NCBI GenBank assembly: GCA_964600685.1
Contig: CAZRKU010000060.1
Span: forward strand, 1 to 17,976
Reading direction: 5' to 3'
Length of the DNA: 17,976 bases
From: TMP-24 sp964600685
GTDB taxonomy: Bacteria; Pseudomonadota; Alphaproteobacteria; Rhodobacterales; Rhodobacteraceae
Shown here: positions 7,399 through 13,703 of the stretch, in pieces
How the letters are laid out: the number at the start of each line of letters is the position of its first letter
Position numbering within the stretch: the first letter of the stretch is position 1
Translations under genes and position numbers: made by a program
Notes under the pieces: model-generated
Seen by the model: the letters and a program-made list of their open reading frames with translations, nothing else
The model's database searches: none
Told to the model about the DNA's origin: nothing

Positions 7399-8523
7399 AT
7401 GACGACCGTGATCGAGCAAACCCTGACGCTTGCGGCAATCGCTGCGGCCATTGGCGCACGCGCGGAAGGAGACGGCGCGCTCGTCATCCGCCGTGCCGCG
7501 GAGCCTGCATCTGCGGGACCAGAGGATCTGGCACTGGCGATGGACCCGAAATATGCGGGCGGGATAGCCATGGGAAAGGCGCGGGCGGCGGTCCTGTGGG
7601 CCGGTGCCGACTGGCGTGCGCTCGGGCTGGAGGGCGCGGTTCTGGTGGAGCGTCCGCGACTGGCAATGGCCGGATTGACCCGCGCACTCGACACCGGACC
7701 GGATATCCTGCCCGGTCATCACCCGATGGCTCTGATCCATCCGACGGCGATGATCGGGGAAGGTGCCGCTATCGGCCCGTTTGTGACCATCGGGCAAGGC
7801 GTGCGCATCGGGGCGCGGGCGCGCATCGCGGGGCATGTCTCCATCGCCGAAGGGGCGGTGATCGGCGATGATGCCCTGATCCTGACCGGGGCACGGATCG
7901 GCGCGCGGGTCCAGATCGGCGACCGCTTCATCTGCCAGCCGGGGGCGGTCATCGGATCGGACGGCTTTTCCTTCGTGACGCCGGAAAAATCCGGGGTCGA
8001 GGAAATTCGCGAAACCCTCGGTGAACGCGCCGAAGTCAAGGCGCAGGGCTGGACGCGCATCCATTCGCTGGGAACAGTCGAGATCGGCGACGACGTGGAG
8101 GTCGGCGCGAACTGCGCCATCGACCGGGGCACAATCCGTGCCACGCGCATCGGATCGGGCACGAAGCTCGATAACCTCGTCCAGGTCGGCCATAATGTCG
8201 AGGTCGGGCAGGACTGCCTGCTCTGCGGGCAGGTCGGCATTGCCGGATCGGTCCGGATCGGCAACCGGGTGGTGCTGGGCGGCCAGTGCGGCGTGTCGGA
8301 CAATATCTTCGTGGGCGATGACGTGATCGCCGGCGGCGCCACCAAGATTTTCACCAACGCGCCCGCCGGCCGTGTTTTGCTGGGATCACCCGCGCTGAAG
8401 ATGGAGCAGCATGTGGAAGCCTGGAAGAACATCCGCCGCCTGTCGCGGCTCTTTGCCCAGGTCGCCGAGCTGCGCGGGGCGGTCTTCGGGGCGAAGGACA
8501 AGGTCGATGGTCAGGACGGTTGA
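7399..8523 (+). CDS. lpxD: LpxD-type UDP-3-O-acyl-glucosamine N-acyltransferase
   Basis: This 374-residue enzyme is of the LpxD family, which transfers a 3-hydroxyacyl chain from acyl-ACP to the amine of UDP-3-O-acyl-glucosamine in lipid A synthesis. A short N-terminal uridine-binding-like domain (about 1-105) precedes a long left-handed beta helix built of hexapeptide repeats (I-G-E-G-A-A, I-G-P-F-V-T, I-G-Q-G-V-R and so on). The catalytic histidine lies in V-Q-V-G-H-N-V, His265. A C-terminal helix follows (W-K-N-I-R-R-L). GAGAGG at 7387-7392 supports ATG 7399. The downstream ACP gene overlaps it by 17 bases. In related bacteria the main lpxD usually sits beside bamA, fabZ and lpxA. None of those is here, so this may be a second copy with a different acyl or sugar specificity; that is inference. 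Confidence 0.88.
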   Translation: MTTVIEQTLTLAAIAAAIGARAEGDGALVIRRAAEPASAGPEDLALAMDPKYAGGIAMGKARAAVLWAGADWRALGLEGAVLVERPRLAMAGLTRALDTGPDILPGHHPMALIHPTAMIGEGAAIGPFVTIGQGVRIGARARIAGHVSIAEGAVIGDDALILTGARIGARVQIGDRFICQPGAVIGSDGFSFVTPEKSGVEEIRETLGERAEVKAQGWTRIHSLGTVEIGDDVEVGANCAIDRGTIRATRIGSGTKLDNLVQVGHNVEVGQDCLLCGQVGIAGSVRIGNRVVLGGQCGVSDNIFVGDDVIAGGATKIFTNAPAGRVLLGSPALKMEQHVEAWKNIRRLSRLFAQVAELRGAVFGAKDKVDGQDG

Positions 8524-8770
8524 GGAGCGGGTCATTGCCATCATCGCGCGGCAGGCGGTGCTGGACCCGGCGCAAGTGACGCTGGACATGTCGCCCGCCG
8601 ATCTGGGGCTGGACAGTCTGGGACTGGTGGAGACGATCTTCGCGATCGAAGAGACGTTCGACGTCTCGGTCCCCTTCAACGCCAATCAGCCCGAGGCGGG
8701 CGGCTTCGATCTTTCCAGCATCGGCGCGATTGCCGCGAACGTCCGCACCCTGATCGACGCGAAAGCATGA
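8507..8770 (+). CDS. Acyl carrier protein
   Basis: This is an 87-residue carrier protein. The phosphopantetheine attachment site is L-G-L-D-S-L-G-L, with Ser37 as the modified residue, and the following helix reads E-T-I-F-A-I-E-E-T-F as in fatty-acid ACPs. The ATG at 8507 has AAGGA at 8494-8498 upstream and overlaps the end of the lpxD-like gene. The stop overlaps the start of the ketosynthase (ATGA), so all three are translationally coupled. It diverges from a standard housekeeping AcpP, for instance in the longer loop Q-P-E-A-G-G-F-D before the last helix. A dedicated ACP serving the neighbouring acyltransferase and condensing enzyme is the simplest reading. Confidence 0.92.
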   Translation: MVRTVEERVIAIIARQAVLDPAQVTLDMSPADLGLDSLGLVETIFAIEETFDVSVPFNANQPEAGGFDLSSIGAIAANVRTLIDAKA

Positions 8771-9972
8771 GGCGCGTCGTCCTGACCGGGGCGGGCACTG
8801 TCAATCCGCTGGCGATGGATGTCGAAGGCACGATCCGGGCGCTCTGGTCGGGGCGAAGCGCGATAACCGCTCTGACCGCCGATGACATAGGTGCCAAGGC
8901 GCCGCCCGGCGCCGTCGGCGCGCCGGTTCGGGATTTTCGGCCCGAAGATCATTTCACTGCCCGCCTGTCGTCGCTGATGGACAGGGTTTCGCAATTCGCG
9001 CTGCTCGCGGCGCGGCAGGCGGTGGCACAGTCGCGCCTGACGTTCGACGGTGAGGCGGTCGCCCGGACCGGCGTGATCATCGGCAGCGCGGGCGGCGGAC
9101 ATATGACCGGTGACGGGGTGGCGCGCACCTTTTACGGCGCTGGACAAAACCGGGTCCATCCCTTCACCGTTCCCCGGCTGATGATGAATGCACCCGCCAG
9201 CCTTGTCAGCATGGAGTTCGGCCTGACCGGGCCGACTTTCGCCGTATCCTCGGCCTGTGCCTCGTCCAACCATGCAATCGGGCTGGCGTTCCAGATGATC
9301 CGGTCGGGCGCGCAGTCCGCCATGCTGGCCGGTGGTGCGGATGCGATGCTCAGCCAGGCGGGTCTGGCCTCGTGGGCGGGCCTTCGGGTTCTGTCGCCGG
9401 ACGGCTGCCGGCCGTTCAGTGCGGACCGCAACGGTCTGGTGATCGGCGAAGGAGCGGCGGTTTTCGTCCTGGAAGACCATGAACAGGCCTGCGCACGCGG
9501 CGCACCGATCCTGGCCGAGATTGTCGGCTGCGCCATGGGGGCGGATGCGGCGGACATCGTGCGAGCCTCGCCCGAGGGGGCGGCGCGGGCGATGCGGACG
9601 GCACTGGCCGACGCGCGGCTGACGGCGGACGATATCGGTTATGTGAATGCGCACGGCACCGGCACGCGGGCCAATGACCGCGCCGAAAGCGCCGCCCTTG
9701 GCACGGTCTTTCCGGGTGGTGTCGCTGTCTCCTCGACCAAGGGGGCGCATGGCCATCTGATGGGCGCGTCCGGGGCCGTGGAGCTTCTGGCCTGCATTGC
9801 CGCCTTGCGAGACGGACGGCTTCCCCCGACAACGGGCTGGCGACTGGCCGACCCCGACTGTCCCCTCGACCTTGTGACCGGCGCGCCGCGTCGGGCGCGG
9901 GTCCGGGCCTGTCTGTCCAATGCCTTCGCGTTCGGCGGCCTGAACGCCGTTCTGGCGCTGGCTGCCCCATGA
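8767..9972 (+). CDS. Beta-ketoacyl-ACP synthase (FabF/KAS II family)
   Basis: This 401-residue condensing enzyme elongates acyl-ACP with malonyl-ACP. The Cys-His-His triad of the KAS I/II type is visible: Cys164 in S-S-A-C-A-S-S-N-H-A-I-G, His296 in V-N-A-H-G-T-G-T, and His330 in K-G-A-H-G-H-L-M-G-A-S-G. The glycine-rich C-terminal F-A-F-G-G-L-N is also present. The start overlaps the ACP stop by four bases (ATGA). It is more divergent than a housekeeping FabF, for example T-G-T-R-A-N-D where FabF has T-S-T-P-A-G-D, and resembles the FabF-like enzymes of specialised acyl-chain pathways. Placed after lpxD and an ACP, it probably helps make the chain used by that acyltransferase. No dehydratase or reductase is in the cassette, so those steps would be borrowed from general fatty acid synthesis. 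Confidence 0.92.
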   Translation: MRRVVLTGAGTVNPLAMDVEGTIRALWSGRSAITALTADDIGAKAPPGAVGAPVRDFRPEDHFTARLSSLMDRVSQFALLAARQAVAQSRLTFDGEAVARTGVIIGSAGGGHMTGDGVARTFYGAGQNRVHPFTVPRLMMNAPASLVSMEFGLTGPTFAVSSACASSNHAIGLAFQMIRSGAQSAMLAGGADAMLSQAGLASWAGLRVLSPDGCRPFSADRNGLVIGEGAAVFVLEDHEQACARGAPILAEIVGCAMGADAADIVRASPEGAARAMRTALADARLTADDIGYVNAHGTGTRANDRAESAALGTVFPGGVAVSSTKGAHGHLMGASGAVELLACIAALRDGRLPPTTGWRLADPDCPLDLVTGAPRRARVRACLSNAFAFGGLNAVLALAAP

Positions 9973-9976
9973 CATG

Positions 9977-10004
9977 AAAACGCCGCCCGGATAAGGGGGC
10001 GGCG
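9977..10004. terminator. Terminator between convergent ketosynthase and ialB-family genes
   Basis: CGCCGCCC (9981-9988) pairs with GGGCGGCG (9997-10004) around an 8-base loop. AAAA at 9977-9980 supplies a T-run on the minus strand, so it is best suited to ending the minus-strand ialB-family transcript, and may serve both. Confidence 0.7.
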
Positions 10005-10028
10005 CTGTCCGTTCGTTCTGTCCCGGCT

Positions 10029-10637
10029 TCAGGGCTGCGGGCGCTCGGCCTTGACTGCTTCAAAGGCCTCGGTGAAGCCCTTGAGCGAGATGTCGACCGA
10101 AACGACCTGATCGGGTGCCACGATCGGCACGACCGAAACGGTGGCCTTCGCGCCCTTCTTCATGCCCTCGATCTCCTCACCGGTGAAGCCGATACGGGCA
10201 AAGCAGCCCACGATCGCGCAGAAGGTGAAGGGATAACGTTTGGGTTGCGCCTTGTCGATGCCAAGCGTCAGCTGCTGCGGCAGCAGCGTTTCCAGCGGAA
10301 CAATGACCGTGGCACCGGCGACGGCTTCCTTGCCGTCCGGAAGCGCGACCATCGTGATCTCGGCGACGGAGTTGCCTTTGGCATCCTTCAGGAGCTGATA
10401 GATTTCACAGGGGTCTGATCCGTCCTGCGCGCGTGCGCAGCGCAACTGCCAATCGCCATGGGTCGATTTGACATAGGGTTCGGCGGCGGCCTGAGCAGCA
10501 TTTTCGCCCATCGACAGGCCTGTGCCTTCAGGGGTCGCGGCCGGCGCTTCGGGTGCGGTTTCCTGTGCGAAAGCCGGGACCGCCAGAAGGCTGGTCAATG
10601 CCAGTGCGAGGCCGAGGGAACGGGTCAGAATGGGCAT
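10029..10637 (-). CDS. Invasion-associated locus B (IalB) family periplasmic protein
   Basis: This 202-residue protein has a signal peptide (MPILTRSLGLALALTSLLAV with cleavage near A-F-A-Q, residue 24), then an Ala/Pro/Glu-rich linker to about residue 55. An IalB domain follows, recognised by G-D-W-Q-L-R-C, the second cysteine in P-C-E-I-Y-Q, and F-C-A-I-V-G-C (Cys67, Cys77, Cys140, Cys145), which likely form two disulphides. The family is named after a Bartonella invasion factor but is widespread in free-living alphaproteobacteria, where its role is unknown; there is no reason to infer virulence here. It converges on the ketosynthase gene and ends at a shared terminator. A disulphide-forming protein gene (DsbA-like) lies in the same window, though not adjacent. 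Confidence 0.88.
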   Translation of the reverse strand: MPILTRSLGLALALTSLLAVPAFAQETAPEAPAATPEGTGLSMGENAAQAAAEPYVKSTHGDWQLRCARAQDGSDPCEIYQLLKDAKGNSVAEITMVALPDGKEAVAGATVIVPLETLLPQQLTLGIDKAQPKRYPFTFCAIVGCFARIGFTGEEIEGMKKGAKATVSVVPIVAPDQVVSVDISLKGFTEAFEAVKAERPQP

Positions 10638-10672
10638 GTATGTCGTCCGTGGGATGTTTCGGTCGCGACTGC

Positions 10673-10699
10673 CTTATCATGGGTGCAGTCGGCTGTCAG
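10673..10699 (-). promoter_or_regulatory. Possible promoter for the ialB-family gene
   Basis: On the minus strand CTGACA (complement of 10694-10699) is followed after 15 bases by GATAAG (complement of 10673-10678). Transcription would begin about 28 bases before the ATG. The spacer is short for a housekeeping promoter, so this is tentative. Confidence 0.35.
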
Positions 10700-10759
10700 G
10701 GCGAAAAGCAAAGCGGTGTCGTCGCGGGCGGGCGGAATTCCGCACAATCGGCAGTGCCG

Positions 10760-10799
10760 AAAAAAATGAGCGGGACCCGGTTGGGTCCCGCTCGGTTTT
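10760..10799. terminator. Strong intrinsic terminator (T1), best on the minus strand
   Basis: A perfect 11-base stem, GAGCGGGACCC (10768-10778) with GGGTCCCGCTC (10783-10793), closes a GGTT loop. On the minus strand it is followed by seven T (complement of 10760-10766); on the plus strand by GGTTTT. No protein gene on either strand ends next to it. Confidence 0.88.
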
Positions 10800-10877
10800 G
10801 CTCCCTGTCGGACGGGCCGACTATCTCATTGCTGGCGACGCTAGTTGGCATTTTCGCTTCCGTCAACACGAAAAAAG
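10760..10877 (-). ncRNA. Candidate small RNA between two terminators
   Basis: A promoter-like pair on the minus strand (TTGAAA, complement of 10907-10912; TATCTC, complement of 10884-10889; spacer exactly 17) predicts a start near 10877. A perfect intrinsic terminator ends at 10760, giving a transcript of about 115 nt. Within it, GTCGG-CCCGT-CCGAC forms a small hairpin before the terminator stem. The only ATG-led frame inside runs on through the terminator, so it does not look coding. This is inference from sequence; I recognise no known RNA family. Confidence 0.45.
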
Positions 10878-10883
10878 TGAAAC

Positions 10884-10912
10884 GAGATAAACCCATAGTT
10901 GCCGAATTTCAA
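10884..10912 (-). promoter_or_regulatory. Promoter-like sequence of the small RNA candidate
   Basis: TTGAAA and TATCTC on the minus strand with a 17-base spacer, located immediately downstream of terminator T2 in the same transcription direction. Confidence 0.4.
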
Positions 10913-10915
10913 ACG

Positions 10916-10943
10916 AAAAAAGCCGCGCCATGGCCGGCGCGGC
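10916..10943 (-). terminator. Second intrinsic terminator (T2), minus strand
   Basis: GCCGCGCC (10922-10929) pairs with GGCGCGGC (10936-10943) around ATGGCC. Six A at 10916-10921 give a T6 tail on the minus strand. No minus-strand gene ends here, so it may block antisense transcription arising near the yjgR-like gene. Confidence 0.6.
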
Positions 10944-11077
10944 CAGTCTGACAGGGAGGATTTGATCCCGGCCGTCACGCCCGGATCACGCGAAGGCTGG
11001 CACGGTCTGGTTAAGAATGTATTGTGGAGCCGGTCTTGACCCTTCGCGGTCACTCTTTCGGGAATCAGGGGTAAATC

Positions 11078-12628
11078 GTGCAGACAGAATTGACCGGGCA
11101 GGGGATATTCGCGGGCGGCGGCGGCGAAGGTTACGCGTTGCCTCAGGAATTGCTTTTCAAATACGGCAACCGCCACGGGCTGATCGCCGGGGCGACCGGG
11201 ACCGGAAAGACCGTGACCCTTCAGATACTGGCCGAAGGTTGCTCGGCCGCCGGGGTGCCGGTCTTCATGGCCGATGTGAAGGGCGATCTTGCCGGTATCG
11301 CGAAAGCCGGGTCCGAGGGGCACAAGCTGCATGAGCCCTTCTCGAAACGTGCGGCGACCATCGGCTATCAGCTTGTCTACAAGAGTTTCCCGGTCGCCTT
11401 CTGGGATATTTTCGGGGAGCAGGGCCACCCGGTCCGCACTACCGTTACCGAAATGGGGCCGCTCCTGCTGTCGCGCCTTCTCGATCTGAGCGAACCGCAG
11501 GAGGGTGTCCTGAACATCGCCTTCCGCATCGCGGACGAGGAGGGGCTGGCGCTCCTCGACCTGAAGGACTTGCAGGCGATGCTGGTCTGGATCGGCCAGA
11601 ACGCCGCCGAGATCGGCCTGCGTTATGGCAATGTGGCCCCGGCGACCATCGGCGCGATCCAGCGCCAGCTTCTGGTCCTGGAAAATCAGGGCGGTCTGAA
11701 CCTTTTCGGCGAGCCCGCGCTGGAGCTTGCCGACATGATGCGCCTGGCGCCCGACGGTCGCGGGCAGATCAACGTCCTGGCCGCCGACAAGCTGATGGGT
11801 TCTCCACGTCTCTACGCGACTTTCCTTTTGTGGCTGCTGTCCGAACTTTTCGAGAGCCTGCCCGAAGTGGGAGACCCCGACAGGCCGAAGTTCGTCTTCT
11901 TCTTTGACGAGGCGCACCTTCTCTTTGCGGACGCGCCCAAGGCCCTTGTCGACAAGGTCGAACAGGTGGCGCGCCTGATCCGCTCCAAGGGGGTCGGCGT
12001 TTATTTCATCACCCAGAATCCGGCGGATATTCCCGACGACATTCTCGGGCAGCTTGGCAACCGGGTGCAGCATGCGCTGCGCGCCTTTACCGCGAAGGAC
12101 CAGCAGGATCTGCGGCGCGCGGCCGAGAACTACCGCCCCAATCCGCGTTTCGACACCGAGACAGCGATCAAGGAAGTCGGCGTGGGCGAGGCGCTGACAT
12201 CGTTTCTGGAGGCGAAGGGCGCCCCCGGCATGGTCGAACGCACGCTGATCCGCCCGCCGATGAGCCAGCTCGGCCCGATCACGCCGGACGAACGGACGCA
12301 GGTCATGGCGGCGTCGGGACTGGGCGGCAAGTACGACCTGGCTTTCGACCGAGAGTCGGCTTTCGAGAAGCTCCAGGCCAGGGCCGAAGAGGCAGCCCGT
12401 GAAACGGCGAGGGCGGAAGAGAAGATTGCCCAGGCGCGGGAAGGCGAACGCGCCGGCAAACAGGGGCGCCGCTACGACGATCAAAGCCCCTGGGGCCGCA
12501 CGACCAAAGCTTCGCGGTCCGACAGCCTGGCGACAACCTTCGGCAAGAGTCTTGCCCGGCAGTTGGGCACGAAAGCCGGCCAGGCGCTGGTGCGCGGCGT
12601 ATTGGGCAGCCTCTTCAAATCGCGCTGA
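11078..12628 (+). CDS. YjgR/DUF853-family HerA-like P-loop ATPase
   Basis: This 516-residue protein belongs to the DUF853 (E. coli YjgR) family of FtsK/HerA-superfamily ATPases. It is predicted to be cytoplasmic, with no agreed function. Walker A is G-A-T-G-T-G-K-T at residues 38-45 (Lys44). Walker B is F-V-F-F-F-D-E-A-H with Asp277 and Glu278. Also visible are F-M-A-D-V-K-G-D-L after the first strand, F-I-T-Q-N-P-A-D-I-P as the sensor segment, and N-R-V-Q-H-A-L-R-A-F-T. The C-terminal part holds a charged, probably coiled stretch near 425-465. Start is GTG at 11078, supported by AGGGG at 11067-11071. Length is normal. It is alone on its strand; upstream lies the small RNA region and downstream a transposase scrap. 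Confidence 0.92.
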   Translation: MQTELTGQGIFAGGGGEGYALPQELLFKYGNRHGLIAGATGTGKTVTLQILAEGCSAAGVPVFMADVKGDLAGIAKAGSEGHKLHEPFSKRAATIGYQLVYKSFPVAFWDIFGEQGHPVRTTVTEMGPLLLSRLLDLSEPQEGVLNIAFRIADEEGLALLDLKDLQAMLVWIGQNAAEIGLRYGNVAPATIGAIQRQLLVLENQGGLNLFGEPALELADMMRLAPDGRGQINVLAADKLMGSPRLYATFLLWLLSELFESLPEVGDPDRPKFVFFFDEAHLLFADAPKALVDKVEQVARLIRSKGVGVYFITQNPADIPDDILGQLGNRVQHALRAFTAKDQQDLRRAAENYRPNPRFDTETAIKEVGVGEALTSFLEAKGAPGMVERTLIRPPMSQLGPITPDERTQVMAASGLGGKYDLAFDRESAFEKLQARAEEAARETARAEEKIAQAREGERAGKQGRRYDDQSPWGRTTKASRSDSLATTFGKSLARQLGTKAGQALVRGVLGSLFKSR

Positions 12629-12679
12629 GCCAGCCGGTTTGACCCACACAGGGGCGATGCCCGGGCGTCGACTGAGCGT

Positions 12680-12805
12680 ATTCACCGCACGGCTGATCCC
12701 CTCAAGGGCCTCACGCCCTACGAGTTTATCTGCAAATGCTGGACTTCCGAACCCGAAAGATTCATCCTAAACCCACTCCACCAAATGCCGGGACTAAACA
12801 TCTAG
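12680..12805 (+). pseudogene. C-terminal remnant of an IS481/IS3-type transposase
   Basis: In the frame ending with TAG at 12803-12805, the sequence from 12701 reads L-K-G-L-T-P-Y-E-F-I-C-K-C-W, then T-S-E-P-E-R-F-I-L-N-P-L-H-Q-M-P-G-L-N-I. This is the well-known C-terminal tail of integrase-core transposases (T-P-Y-E ... P-x-R-F ... N-P-x-H-Q-x-P-G-L-N). Just upstream, a different frame gives F-T-A-R-L, as if one base were lost from the usual F-A-R-R-L-K-T-L part, so the scrap seems frameshifted too. The N-terminus, the catalytic core and both inverted repeats are absent. It abuts and slightly overlaps the end of the minus-strand DsbA-like gene. IS481 is favoured over IS3 on recall of the tail; family assignment is moderate. 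Confidence 0.8.
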
Positions 12806-13566
12806 CCGCGTTCCTCGCTGACGATGCCGCGCATCGCCTCAAGCGGGGCATAACCACGCAACATCTGATCGCCGATGACGAAGGTCGGCGTGCCCGAAAT
12901 CCCCAGACGCTGGGCGAGCAGGAGATTCTGATCGATCACCTTGGTCACTTCCGGCAGATCCATTGCGGCAAAGATTGCCTCCGGATCGAGGTCGAGATCG
13001 GTGGCGAACGCACGCAGCGTCTCCTCGCTCACATCACCGCGAAAGCTTTCGTAAAAGCCGGCGTTGACCTTGGCGTAGGCGTCAGCGCCCACCACTTTGA
13101 GGGTGGCGATGGCAAAGCGGGCGGCCAGAACGGACTGGTCACCCAGAATCGGAAATTCCTTGACCACAAAACGGATGTTGCCGTCCGATCTGATCAGTTC
13201 GGTCACCTCAGGGTGTGCCTTGCGACAATAGGGACAGCGATAGTCGATGAATTCAACGACGGTCAGATCCCCGTCCGGATTGCCGCCGACATAACTGTAG
13301 CCGTCCGAGAAAATCTCGGCCGCATTCGCTGCGATGAGGGCCTTTTCTCCGGTGGCCTGCGCTTCGGCCTGCTTCTGTTCAAGCGCCTGCGACATTTCAA
13401 GCAGGATTTCGGGGTTGGCCAGAAGATAGGCGCGGATCTCGGCCTGAAACGCGGCGCGCTCGGGCTCGGTCATGTTCGATGGTTCGAAAGCCCAGCCTGC
13501 GCCGGAAAAAGCCAGGCCGCTCAGGCAAAGAGCGATCAGGGCGTGGCGGACATATCGAAGGATCAT
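12802..13566 (-). CDS. DsbA-family periplasmic thiol oxidoreductase (ScsC/Com1-like)
   Basis: This 254-residue protein has a signal peptide (residues 1-26, ending A-G-W-A-F). A helical N-terminal segment follows (A-E-I-R-A-Y-L-L-A-N-P-E-I-L near 40-60), typical of the ScsC N-terminal domain. The thioredoxin-like domain carries the active site R-C-P-Y-C-R (Cys111 and Cys114) and the cis-proline loop S-G-T-P-T-F-V-I-G. It should form or shuffle disulphides in periplasmic proteins. ATG 13566 is chosen because the signal peptide follows directly; a longer frame to 13719 adds 51 residues without features and would overlap the divergent amidase start. It is divergent from the amidase gene. Its TAG stop interlocks with the stop of the transposase remnant at CTAG (12802-12805), so its last residues may have been altered by the insertion. 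Confidence 0.9.
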   Translation of the reverse strand: MILRYVRHALIALCLSGLAFSGAGWAFEPSNMTEPERAAFQAEIRAYLLANPEILLEMSQALEQKQAEAQATGEKALIAANAAEIFSDGYSYVGGNPDGDLTVVEFIDYRCPYCRKAHPEVTELIRSDGNIRFVVKEFPILGDQSVLAARFAIATLKVVGADAYAKVNAGFYESFRGDVSEETLRAFATDLDLDPEAIFAAMDLPEVTKVIDQNLLLAQRLGISGTPTFVIGDQMLRGYAPLEAMRGIVSEERG

Positions 13567-13703
13567 GAACCTGCTTTCCGTTGGTCGTGAGTGGACATGC
13601 GATGGACCATAATGCGAAGGTTTGCAAGTCTCGCATATCATTGACGTCCGGCCCCGGCGCTGGAATGACGGGGCAGAGACGGCTTGGACAGGATAGGAAG
13701 AAG

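Larger units (their letters stand above)
10638..11077. other. 440-base intergenic region with two strong terminators and a small RNA candidate
   Basis: No protein gene is convincing here; open frames run through the terminators and lack ribosome sites. From left to right it holds a 12-base palindrome (GCGGAATTCCGC, 10732-10743), a very strong hairpin terminator (10760-10799), an AT-rich part with a minus-strand promoter-like pair (10884-10912), a second terminator (10916-10943), and an inverted repeat at 10963-10988 ahead of the yjgR-like gene. No tRNA cloverleaf fits. Confidence 0.6.

Noticed and set aside
5706..7694. 662-codon minus-strand open frame opposite the L,D-transpeptidase
   Set aside because: The plus strand has unmistakable YkuD and peptidoglycan-binding motifs in frame; the antisense translation is Arg/Ala-rich with no recognisable domain.
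10641..10767. Possible tRNA ending at terminator T1
   Set aside because: No T-loop consensus, anticodon arm or acceptor stem can be folded on either strand.
10696..10896. 66-codon minus-strand frame in the intergenic gap
   Set aside because: It reads through the perfect terminator hairpin, has no ribosome site, and its composition is not protein-like.
10998..11014. Sigma-54-like promoter (TGGCACG) before the yjgR-like gene
   Set aside because: The -24 half matches, but the required GC of the -12 half is missing at the right spacing (GGTT is found instead).
10962..11039. 25-residue frame starting at TTG after a GGGAGGA sequence
   Set aside because: The spacing from the ribosome-like site is only about 2 bases, the start is a rare TTG, and the peptide has no recognisable character.
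10841..12685. Very long minus-strand open frame opposite the yjgR-like gene
   Set aside because: It mirrors the ATPase gene, has no family pattern or ribosome site, and runs through terminator T2. Long antisense frames are common in such GC-rich DNA.
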